Shown here piece by piece: positions 39,623 to 46,455 of a stretch of 64,000 nt of DNA. The notes under the pieces are model-generated. The model was given only the letters and a program-made list of their open reading frames with translations. It was not told the DNA's origin and did no database searches. The DNA is from Pandoraea oxalativorans (GTDB taxonomy: Bacteria; Pseudomonadota; Gammaproteobacteria; Burkholderiales; Burkholderiaceae), in the NCBI RefSeq assembly GCF_000972785.3, contig NZ_CP011253.3, positions 5,270,001 through 5,334,000 on the forward strand, in the 5' to 3' direction. Every line of letters begins with the position of its first letter. The first letter of the stretch is position 1. Both the position numbers and the translations under genes were made by a program.

Positions 39623-39685
39623 GCGGCTGCGCGCCGACGTGACGAAGCGCACGTCAATGGCGCGCCCCAAGCGAGACCCCAGAAC

Positions 39686-40489
39686 ATGAAACCGACGCAG
39701 GAACATCTGTCCTATCTGCTGCGCCTCGCCGACAACGCGCTGATCCTCGGTCAGCGCAACGCGGAATGGTGTGGTCACGGCCCCGTGCTGGAAGAAGACA
39801 TCGCGCTCACCAACCTGAGCCTCGATCTCATCGGACAGGCACGCATGCTGTATCAGCACGCCGCCCAGCTCGAAACCGAACTCACCGGCTTTGCCAAGCA
39901 AGAAGACGACTACGCCTTCTGGCGCGACGAATTCGCCTTCCGTAACTGGACACTCGTCGAGCTGCCCCACTACGGCCCGACCGCCGGCACCACGGCCGCC
40001 GAGCGCGATTACGCCGTCACCATCGTGCGCAATTTCCTCTACTCGGCGCTGATGGTCGAAGTGTGGCAAGCGCTTGCGCAATCGGCCGACGAAACGCTCG
40101 CCGCCATCGCCGCCAAGTCGGTCAAGGAAGCGCACTATCACCTGCACCACGCACGCGACTGGCTCGTGCGCTTCGGCGACGGTACGGAAGAATCGCATCG
40201 CCGCGCACAGGCCGCGCTCGACTATCTCGTGCCGTACATGAACGAGATCTTCAAGCGCGACACGCTCGAAGACACGGTGGCCGCCGCCGGTACCGGTGTG
40301 ACGATGGCCGATCTGAAGGACGCATGGCAAGCCACCGTCAGCGACGCCCTTGCAGAAGCCACGCTCACCGCGCCGGTCGGCGGTGCGTTCGAGAGCACCG
40401 GCAAGTTCGGTCATCACTCCGAGCACATGAGCTATCTGCTCGGCGAGATGCAGGGGCTGGCCCGTCAGCATCCCGGCGCCACCTGGTAA
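39686..40489 (+). CDS. paaC: Phenylacetyl-CoA epoxidase structural subunit PaaC
   Basis: 267 residues: SYLLRLADNALILGQRNAEWCGHGPVLEEDIALTNLSLDLIGQARMLYQHAAQLE, RNFLYSALMVEVWQALAQSADETLAAIAAKSVKEAHYHLHHARDWLVRFGDGTEESHRRAQAAL, and FESTGKFGHHSEHMSYLLGEMQGLARQHPGATW. Ferritin-like, pairs with PaaA but lacks an active di-iron centre in the family. Start ATG 39686. Confidence 0.97.
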   Translation: MKPTQEHLSYLLRLADNALILGQRNAEWCGHGPVLEEDIALTNLSLDLIGQARMLYQHAAQLETELTGFAKQEDDYAFWRDEFAFRNWTLVELPHYGPTAGTTAAERDYAVTIVRNFLYSALMVEVWQALAQSADETLAAIAAKSVKEAHYHLHHARDWLVRFGDGTEESHRRAQAALDYLVPYMNEIFKRDTLEDTVAAAGTGVTMADLKDAWQATVSDALAEATLTAPVGGAFESTGKFGHHSEHMSYLLGEMQGLARQHPGATW

Positions 40490-40505
40490 GCCACGCGCGC
40501 ACATC

Positions 40506-41114
40506 ATGCCTACGACGAACCTGTTTGCCCACGCGATGACGAATCTGCCGCTCACCCCTCCCGTTGCGCCCGACGTGCTCACGCCGGCCTCGGAGGCGTC
40601 GCTGCCGCTCGCCTGGCAAACCCTCGAAGCGGTACCCGACCCGGAAATTCCTGTCGTGTCGATTCGGGAGCTCGGCATTCTGCGCGATGTGCGCGTCGTG
40701 ACGAACGGCGAAGGCCGCGCGGCGTTCGAAATCGTGATTACGCCCACGTACTCGGGCTGCCCGGCGATGCAGCAGATCGCCGAGGACATCGCGGCGGCCA
40801 TGACCCACGCCGGGCTCGGCCCGTGGCACGTCAAGACCGTACTCGCTCCCGCGTGGACGACGGACTGGATCAGCCCGGAAGCCCGCGAAAAACTGCGCGG
40901 CTACGGCATTGCGCCGCCCACAGGGGCGCAAGCCGTGTCGGCCGACGCGCCACGCAAGATCACGTTCTACGGCCGTCCGAAAGACGGCGTGCCGTGCCCG
41001 CATTGCGGCTCGACGCATACCGAAGTCGTCTCCGCCTTCGGCTCGACCGCCTGCAAGGCACATTACGTTTGCCGCACGTGCCAAGAGCCGTTCGACTACT
41101 TCAAGCCCTATTGA
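40506..41114 (+). CDS. paaD: Phenylacetate degradation protein PaaD (metal-cluster assembly type)
   Basis: 202 residues (or 192 if ATG 40536 is used). DUF59/MIP18-like domain: WQTLEAVPDPEIPVVSIRELGILRDVRVV, VIVITPTYSGCPAMQQIAEDI-type segment, KTVLAPAWTTDWISPEAREKLRGYGIAPP. A C-terminal zinc ribbon follows (VPCPHCGSTHTEVVSAFGSTACKAHYVCRTCQEPFDYFK). PaaD is thought to help maturation of the Fe-S or di-iron centres of the complex. It follows paaC by 16 bases. Confidence 0.96.
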   Translation: MPTTNLFAHAMTNLPLTPPVAPDVLTPASEASLPLAWQTLEAVPDPEIPVVSIRELGILRDVRVVTNGEGRAAFEIVITPTYSGCPAMQQIAEDIAAAMTHAGLGPWHVKTVLAPAWTTDWISPEAREKLRGYGIAPPTGAQAVSADAPRKITFYGRPKDGVPCPHCGSTHTEVVSAFGSTACKAHYVCRTCQEPFDYFKPY

Positions 41115-41170
41115 TTGACCCGATTGAACCCGGGTTTGACCCCGCGTTTGACCTGATTGGGAAGCTTACG

Positions 41171-42259
41171 ATGACGACCCCGCAATTCCATTCGCTGACG
41201 ATTCGCGAAATCCGGCCCGAGACCGCCGACGCCATCTCCATCGCCTTCACGGTGCCGGACACGCTGCGCGACGCCTATCGCTTCACACAAGGCCAGTTCC
41301 TCACGCTCAAGACCGAGATCGACGGTGAAGAAGCCCGTCGCTCCTACTCGATCTGCGTAGGCGTTCCCGAATACGAAGCGACGGGCGAACTGCGCGTGGG
41401 CATCAAGCGCGTGCCCGGCGGCAAGTTCTCGAACTTCGCGAACGATCAGCTCAAGCCGGGGCAGCAACTCGACGTCATGACCCCCGACGGCCGTTTCTTC
41501 ACGCGCCTGTCGGCCAACAACGCCAAGCATTACGTCGGCTTCGCCGGTGGCTCGGGCATCACGCCGATGCTGGCGCTCATCAAGACCACGCTCGCCACGG
41601 AGCCGGACAGCCAGTTCACGCTCGTCTACGGCAACCGTTCGGTGCCCGCGATCATGTTCGCGGAAGCGCTCGAAGACCTGAAGAACACGTATCTGGGACG
41701 TTTGCGTCTGTATCACGTGCTGTCCGACGAAGCACAGGAAGTCGAGCTGTTCAACGGCCTGCTCAATCAGGACAAGTGCAGCGCGTTCCTGGAGACGCTG
41801 ATTCCGGCAGCGAGCATCGACGAAGCCTTCATCTGCGGCCCCGGCCCGATGATGGACGCCGCCGAAGCCGCGCTCGCCGCCGCAGGTGTTGCCAAGGAAA
41901 AGATCCACGTCGAGCGTTTCGGTGTGCCGTCGCCGCAAGCGGGCGTGAAGCCGGTCGTCATTACCGACGACACGCCGATGGCCGAGCTGGTCGTCGTGAT
42001 GGATGGCAAGGAGCGTCGGCTGCGTCAGCCGTATGAAGGCCAGAGCATTCTGGATACGGGTCTGGCGGCCGGGCTGTCGCTGCCGTACGCCTGCAAGGGC
42101 GGCGTGTGCTGCACCTGCCGCGCCAAGGTGCTCGAAGGCGAGGTCGCCATGGAAAAGAACTACACGTTGGAAGACTACGAAGTCGAACAGGGCTTCGTGC
42201 TGACGTGCCAGGCGCGTCCGCTCACGGAGCGCGTCGTGGTCAGCTACGACGAGCGTTGA
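41171..42259 (+). CDS. paaE: Phenylacetyl-CoA epoxidase reductase subunit PaaE
   Basis: 362 residues from ATG 41171; an upstream in-frame extension overlapping paaD is rejected. FAD-binding domain (YRFTQGQFLTLKTEIDGEEARRSYSICVG), NAD-binding domain (KHYVGFAGGSGITPMLALIKTTLATEP, AFICGPGPMMDAAEAAL) and a C-terminal plant-type 2Fe-2S domain (LPYACKGGVCCTCRAKVLEGEV and VLTCQARP; Cys pattern CX4CX2C then C). It passes electrons from NADPH to PaaA. Confidence 0.97.
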   Translation: MTTPQFHSLTIREIRPETADAISIAFTVPDTLRDAYRFTQGQFLTLKTEIDGEEARRSYSICVGVPEYEATGELRVGIKRVPGGKFSNFANDQLKPGQQLDVMTPDGRFFTRLSANNAKHYVGFAGGSGITPMLALIKTTLATEPDSQFTLVYGNRSVPAIMFAEALEDLKNTYLGRLRLYHVLSDEAQEVELFNGLLNQDKCSAFLETLIPAASIDEAFICGPGPMMDAAEAALAAAGVAKEKIHVERFGVPSPQAGVKPVVITDDTPMAELVVVMDGKERRLRQPYEGQSILDTGLAAGLSLPYACKGGVCCTCRAKVLEGEVAMEKNYTLEDYEVEQGFVLTCQARPLTERVVVSYDER

Positions 42260-42399
42260 TCGAACGCCTGTTTGCCGCCGCGTGCGAACGCGACGGCAAC
42301 GCGAGCGAAACGCGCATGAAATCCCGCCAATGCGCCGATTATTCCGGACATTACGGGAGCGTCAACCCGAGGTAGCGGGAATACCGTAAACTACCGGGC

Positions 42400-43188
42400 A
42401 TGAATACCATCCATGACGTCTGTGGCGATATCGCCGCGCAGCAATTGCGTGCGGCGATGGCGCAAGCGCAACGCGCCGACCCTGTACTGGTTCTGCGCGA
42501 CGATCTGGCCATCGGCCCGTTGCGCGAGATCGACGAGAACGAACGCCAGCGTGCCGCTTTCTGGCAGCGCGTCATGCCATCGGCCCGCCGCGACTACGCC
42601 GGCGAACTGCGCGAAGAACTGGCGTCGCTGCATCGCCTCGTCGAAGGCGACAACGCGGTGGTGTGCTGGCACGGCGACAGCGCGTCCGATCAGTTGACGC
42701 TGCGTCGCGTGGCCTTCATGCTGCGCGGCACGCCCGCCCGCCTGAACGAGATCTTGCTGCGAGGCAGCGACCTGACCGGTGCGGTGAACGGGAGCGACGC
42801 GAACCGCCGCACCAGCGTCGGCATGTACGCCCCGGAGGTGCTGGCCGAGCGCTTCGGTCGCATCGCCCCGATTTCGCTGCTGCGCATTGGCCGTCTGTCG
42901 CTGGAATGGCGAGCGCTCAAGCAAGTGAATACGCAAGTCCGGCGCTGGGTGCACAACACGTTCGAAGGCGCGACGTTCGCCGAGATCGACGATCAGATTC
43001 TGACTCGCGCCCCGGTGGCCTGGACACCGATGGCGGCATTTCTCGGCGAAATGATGCCGCGCGTCGAAGGTTTTTTCGCCACCGACAGTTTTCTTTTGTG
43101 GCGCTGCCGCGAACTCGGTGCGGCAGGCCGACTCGCGTTGCGCGGTGACACTACGGCCGCCGCCGCGTGCGATTTACGACTGGAGTAA
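42400..43188 (+). CDS. DUF1835/DUF3658-domain protein
   Basis: 262 residues of unknown function. The N-terminal part (VCGDIAAQQLRAAMAQAQRADPVLVLRDDLAIGPLREIDENERQRAAFWQRVMP, VVCWHGDSASDQLTLRRVAFMLRG) fits DUF1835. The C-terminal part (SLEWRALKQVNTQVRRWVHNTFEGATFAEIDDQILTRAPVAWTPMAAFLGEMM) fits DUF3658. It lies 140 bases after paaE and 9 bases before paaR on the same strand, so it probably shares the paa transcript. No link to phenylacetate is established from sequence. Confidence 0.8.
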   Translation: MNTIHDVCGDIAAQQLRAAMAQAQRADPVLVLRDDLAIGPLREIDENERQRAAFWQRVMPSARRDYAGELREELASLHRLVEGDNAVVCWHGDSASDQLTLRRVAFMLRGTPARLNEILLRGSDLTGAVNGSDANRRTSVGMYAPEVLAERFGRIAPISLLRIGRLSLEWRALKQVNTQVRRWVHNTFEGATFAEIDDQILTRAPVAWTPMAAFLGEMMPRVEGFFATDSFLLWRCRELGAAGRLALRGDTTAAAACDLRLE

Positions 43189-43197
43189 CCCCCGTTT

Positions 43198-43854
43198 ATG
43201 GCACGTACCAAAGCGCCCGATCACGAATCGCAGCGCGAACAGATTCTCGACGTCGCCGCCGACGCCTTTGCCCGCGCGAGCTATCCGAGCACGTCGATGT
43301 CCGAACTGGCCGCCGCCTGCGGCACATCCAAGGCCCGGCTGTATCACTACTACGCCAGCAAGGACGCCATCCTTTTCGATCTGCTTGAGCGCTACACCAA
43401 GCGCCTGATGCTGATCGTCACCGAGGTCGAGGCGCTCGGCCAGCGTCGCGGACTGTCGGAGCGTGACACCTTCCACGAACTGATCCGTGCGTTCCTCGAC
43501 GAGTACGAGACGTCGCAGACGCGTCACATCGCCTTGCTCAACGACGTCAAGTTCCTGAACGACGAGCAACGCGAGATCGTGCTCAACCGCCAGCGCGACG
43601 TGGTCGCCGCGTTTGCACGCCAGCTCACGCGCGCCTTCCCCGACCGGGTCGCAAAGCACAATCAGACCGCGCTGACGATGATGCTGTTCGGCATGATCAA
43701 CTGGACCTTCACGTGGCTCAAACCGGGCGGCCGCATGCGTTATCGCGACTTCGCCAACGAAGTCATTGCGGTGCTCGAACATGGCCTCGCAGCGCCGTTG
43801 CCCGAGGGCATCGAAGCCGCAATCCCGGCCCCGGCGACGCCCGAAAAATCATAA
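43198..43854 (+). CDS. paaR: TetR-family repressor PaaR
   Basis: 218 residues. The N-terminal TetR helix-turn-helix (QILDVAADAFARASYPSTSMSELAAACGTSKARLYHYYASKDAILFDLLERY) is followed by a ligand domain with FLDEYETSQTRHIALLNDVKFLNDEQREIVLNRQRDVVAAFARQL and MINWTFTWLKPGGRMRYRDFA. Beta-proteobacterial PaaR represses paa genes and is released by phenylacetyl-CoA. Its position at the end of paaABCDE and the palindrome at 38197-38214 support that role. Confidence 0.9.
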   Translation: MARTKAPDHESQREQILDVAADAFARASYPSTSMSELAAACGTSKARLYHYYASKDAILFDLLERYTKRLMLIVTEVEALGQRRGLSERDTFHELIRAFLDEYETSQTRHIALLNDVKFLNDEQREIVLNRQRDVVAAFARQLTRAFPDRVAKHNQTALTMMLFGMINWTFTWLKPGGRMRYRDFANEVIAVLEHGLAAPLPEGIEAAIPAPATPEKS

Positions 43855-43903
43855 TCGGAGTTAGCGGTCGGAGTTAGCGGTCGGAGTTAGCGGTCGGAGT
43901 TAG
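43855..43903 (+). repeat. 13-bp tandem repeat after paaR
   Basis: TCGGAGTTAGCGG repeated three times (43855-43893) plus a partial fourth copy TCGGAGTTAG (43894-43903), beginning directly after the paaR stop. All copies are identical. No function is evident; slippage between strains is likely. Confidence 0.95.
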
Positions 43904-43920
43904 TGATCACTTACAAATAA

Positions 43921-43943
43921 AGGGCGAATTGTCGCCCTTTTTT
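43921..43943 (+). terminator. Intrinsic terminator of the paa operon
   Basis: Stem AGGGCGA / TCGCCCT with a short ATTG loop, followed by TTTTTTG. It lies 67 bases after the paaR stop. Confidence 0.9.
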
Positions 43944-44137
43944 GTTGCCTCGCAGCAACTCTTATAGAAGAACCGTCAAATGAGAAATCCAGAAAAGACG
44001 CCATTCTTCAGAGACTTAGACACTTCCCTCCAGGGTCGGGACTAAATTCACTGGGGTTTTTACCTAGCCCTTCGGGTATAATTCTTTTGCGTCGCACAAT
44101 CAGGTGGACGCGCTAAAGATTACCCAAGGATTACGCC
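43944..44137. other. Upstream region of the GNAT gene
   Basis: About 194 bases. TATAAT at 44077-44082 is a likely -10 for the gene at 44138; no consensus -35 is visible at the right spacing. Nothing else recognised. Confidence 0.45.
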
Positions 44138-44794
44138 ATGACTGCCCCGAACCACACGCCCGACGTCGCACGCGCGACGGTTGCCGCCAACGAGCGGTCG
44201 AGCGTGCTGATTCGTGAGCTGACGTCCGGCGACATCCACCGACTCCAGCGCCACTTCCTGGCGCTCGGCGAAGAAGACCGCCTGCTGCGCTTCGGTCAGG
44301 CCGTCTCAGACGACATCATCACGCGCTACGTCGCCAGCCTCGATTTCTCCCGTGACAGCGTCTTTGGCGTCTATGACGACAATCTCGCGCTCGTCGCCGT
44401 GGCTCACGTCGCCCAACTGCCGGACGGCAAGAAGGGCCGTGTCGCGGAGTTCGGCGTCTCGGTGCTCGAATCGGCCCGCGGCCTGGGCATCGGCTCGCGT
44501 CTGTTCGAGCGCGCTGCGATCCATTGCCGCAACAAGCGCGTCGATACGTTGTACATGCACTGTCTCTCGCGCAACGCCCGCATGATGCGCATTGCGAAGA
44601 AGGCCGGTATGGAGATCAACTTTGCCTACGGCGAGGCAGACGGTTACCTGAGCTTGCCCCCGGCCGACACGCAGTCGATGCTCTCGGAAATGATGCAGGA
44701 TCAGATCGCCGCGTTCGACTACGCGCTCAAGCGTCAATTGCGCAACGCGCGTCGCCTGGTCGGTGCACTGCTGCCGAATCAGCGGGCCGCCTGA
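44138..44794 (+). CDS. GNAT-family N-acetyltransferase
   Basis: 218 residues with acetyl-CoA-binding motif A in AEFGVSVLESARGLGIGSRLFERAAIHCRNKRVDTLYMHCLSRNARMMRIAKKAGMEI. The beginning, SSVLIRELTSGDIHRLQRHFLALGEEDRLLRFGQAVSDDIITRYVASLD, resembles the GNAT domain found in protein-acetyltransferase-like proteins of Burkholderiaceae. Substrate unknown. Monocistronic, with its own terminator at 44826-44852. Confidence 0.88.
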   Translation: MTAPNHTPDVARATVAANERSSVLIRELTSGDIHRLQRHFLALGEEDRLLRFGQAVSDDIITRYVASLDFSRDSVFGVYDDNLALVAVAHVAQLPDGKKGRVAEFGVSVLESARGLGIGSRLFERAAIHCRNKRVDTLYMHCLSRNARMMRIAKKAGMEINFAYGEADGYLSLPPADTQSMLSEMMQDQIAAFDYALKRQLRNARRLVGALLPNQRAA

Positions 44795-44825
44795 ATCCCG
44801 GCCCAACGCTTCGGCGTCGCCCATG

Positions 44826-44852
44826 AAAAAACCCGGCCGAGGCCGGGTTTTT
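44826..44852 (+). terminator. Intrinsic terminator after the GNAT gene
   Basis: A run of A, stem ACCCGGCC / GGCCGGGT around a short loop, then T6. It can serve both the GNAT gene and the convergent Lrp-type gene, whose stop is at 44884. Confidence 0.88.
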
Positions 44853-44883
44853 CGCATTCTGGCTTTCGTTCGGCGAACGCAGC

Positions 44884-45372
44884 TCAGGGCAATGGCAATG
44901 CCGTCGTTTCCTTCAACTGATCGAGTACGAAGCTGGTTTTGACGTCCACCACGCTCGGGTGCACGAGCAGTTGCGTCTGCATGAAGCGTGAGAAATGCGC
45001 CATGTCGCGCACATGCACGCGCAGCAAGTAGTCCATATCGCCCGCCATCGCGTAGCAGCCGACGACTTCCGGCCACGAATCGACGACGCTGCGGAAATGT
45101 TCGATCACCGAACCGCCCTCCCCGTCGCCCGGGTGACGCTTGTCGAGTCGCACGTTCACATAGGCCAGCAGTCCGAGCCCAAGCCGTGTAGGCTCCAGCA
45201 AGGCGACATAGCCGCGAATCACGCCAGCCTCTTCAAGGCGACGAATGCGACGCAGTCACGGGCTCGGCGAGAGCCGCACCTGTTCGGCGATTTCGAGATT
45301 GGAAAGACGCCCGTTGTTTTGCAGCAAGGCGAGAATCCGCCGGTCGATCTTGTCCAGTTCCAGCTTTGACAT
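44884..45372 (-). pseudogene. Lrp/AsnC-family regulator gene with one in-frame TGA
   Basis: Read leftward from the ATG complementary to 45370-45372 (GGAGGGGG upstream) it gives MSKLELDKIDRRILALLQNNGRLSNLEIAEQVRLSPSP, then TGA (45256-45258), then LRRIRRLEEAGVIRGYVALLEPTRLGLGLLAYVNVRLDKR through the RAM domain to TTALPLP. Relatives normally have cysteine at the stop position (SPSPCLRRI), so TGC to TGA is the likely change. Everything else is intact: 162 codons, no frameshift. Either a recent pseudogene or a sequencing error. Confidence 0.9.
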
Positions 45373-45393
45373 ACCCCCTCCCTGTTATTGGTA

Positions 45394-45420
45394 TTTATGC
45401 GCAATATTATTGCGCATAAA
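45394..45420. promoter_or_regulatory. 27-bp perfect palindrome, probable Lrp-type operator
   Basis: Arms TTTATGCGCAATA (45394-45406) and TATTGCGCATAAA (45408-45420) around a single T. It lies 21 bases before the Lrp/AsnC start. Lrp-family proteins bind such A/T-centred palindromes and usually control themselves and a divergent gene. No intact divergent target gene follows to the right. Confidence 0.8.
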
Positions 45421-45615
45421 CCCACTTATCAGGAAGTTGGTGTCAAAAATGGTCAGTTACGAGAGATTACAGCGGATGAGAACCGAGAAAGAGGGCAAGA
45501 AAAAGGCGCTCGCCGCTTCCGGCTGCGCCCTATGTCCTTCAAACAACTGAGGGTTCTGAATGGATCGCCGACGTAGCCGTTCGGCGGTCGATTCGAGTGG
45601 ATCGGGCCGATGGGA
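45421..45615. other. Region right of the palindrome without a clear gene
   Basis: Where a divergent target of the Lrp-type regulator would be expected, only a 34-codon plus-strand frame (ATG 45449, MVSYERLQRMRTEKEGKKK...CPSNN) is seen, which matches nothing I know. Possibly a remnant. Confidence 0.4.
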
Positions 45616-45825
45616 TTATCGGCGCTGGAATTCTCGCGGATCGATCGTGCGCTGGTCGAGCGGGCCTTGGTAACGCTGCGGCGTTTGAGTGGTGCGCTGC
45701 TGCGTGATGGGGGTCGGTACGGCCGTCTTGTCGCGCGCCAGTTCATCGGCACGGGCGACGCTCACTTCCAGGGTCAGGAACGAAGCGGAAACCAGCAGGA
45801 ATTTGGCGATGTTTCGTTGATTCAC
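45616..45825 (-). CDS. Small secreted protein of unknown function
   Basis: 69 residues from GTG (45823-45825) with AAGGAG eight bases upstream. It has a typical signal peptide, MNQRNIAKFLLVSASFLTLEVSVARA, then a mature part DELARDKTAVPTPITQQRTTQTPQRYQGPLDQRTIDPREFQRR that is rich in Q, T, P and R. No family is recognised. Length, start signal and signal sequence support a real gene. Confidence 0.65.
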   Translation of the reverse strand: MNQRNIAKFLLVSASFLTLEVSVARADELARDKTAVPTPITQQRTTQTPQRYQGPLDQRTIDPREFQRR

Positions 45826-46160
45826 AGTGACTCCTTCTTACGTATCGCTTTGTTGTTGCTGCGTGCTTTCACAGCACGCTATGAATGTGCCTGAGCGGAC
45901 GATAACGGCTTTGTCACGCAACGGGTAACGCATTAGTGCACATTCTGCCTGCTGCGTTCCCGTTCGCCCCGCACCGTTACACGTTGTTACCCCCGTGTCA
46001 GAAGGCACCGACAAGCGTACGGTTGCCGACATAATCGCGACACAATGCCGTCATTTTGAGGAGGATTCCTAAAGCGAGGAAGCGGCTCAATGCCGCACCT
46101 GTCGCTTATATTGGGGGGTGTCCGATCGGAAGACCAGACAGGGTTTACGCCAAACGTCTT
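45826..46160. other. Intergenic region between the small secreted gene and the oxidoreductase promoter
   Basis: About 335 bases. It contains GTTAC direct repeats at 45976-45990 and an inexact TTTACG...AAACGT pair at 46144-46157. No gene is supported. Confidence 0.5.
45976..45990 (-). promoter_or_regulatory. Possible response-regulator binding repeat
   Basis: GTTAC at 45976-45980 and again at 45986-45990, ten bases start to start, one helical turn apart, upstream of the small secreted gene. OmpR-family regulators bind tandem half-sites of this spacing. Weak, position-based call. Confidence 0.35.
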
Positions 46161-46194
46161 ACGTTTACGTAAACGTCATAATCCTCGCTATACT
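46161..46194 (+). promoter_or_regulatory. MerR-like promoter of the indolepyruvate oxidoreductase gene
   Basis: A 16-bp perfect palindrome ACGTTTACGTAAACGT (46161-46176). A -10 TATACT is at 46189-46194, and TTTACG (46164-46169) acts as a possible -35 with a 19-base spacer. A long spacer with a palindrome inside is the MerR-family arrangement; LiuR-type regulators of branched-chain degradation use similar TTTACG/CGTAAA sites (from memory). The leader to the start codon is about 255 bases. Confidence 0.6.
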
Positions 46195-46455
46195 GCCGTC
46201 GATCGGCAACCCATGGAACGTCACCGCCACCGTCATCCGTCGTCAGGCAATGGCATGACACCGGTGCTACCATGAGTCCGACTGGCATCAGCATCACGAA
46301 AAAAGGCCCCGCCCGACGAGTGACATCACGAATGTGAGCCCTCGGAAGCGCAAAATCAAAAGGCCGGCATTCACGCTGCCGTCCTGCTTCACGAGAGCGG
46401 GAGGGGCAGGAAGTTTTGGCGATCCCAAAATCAGTGAGAGTGAGGAGCACACCCC
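46195..46455 (+). other. Long leader of the oxidoreductase gene
   Basis: About 260 bases from the putative start of transcription to ATG 46456, with GAGGAG as ribosome site 8 bases before it. No riboswitch or small gene is recognised. Confidence 0.45.

Noticed and set aside
43855..43903. CRISPR-like array
   Set aside because: The units are only 13 bp with no spacers: a simple tandem repeat. No CRISPR array is present in the window.
45256..45258. Selenocysteine codon in the Lrp-type gene
   Set aside because: The TGA is in a DNA-binding helix of a family with no known selenoproteins. No SECIS-like hairpin stands out directly downstream.
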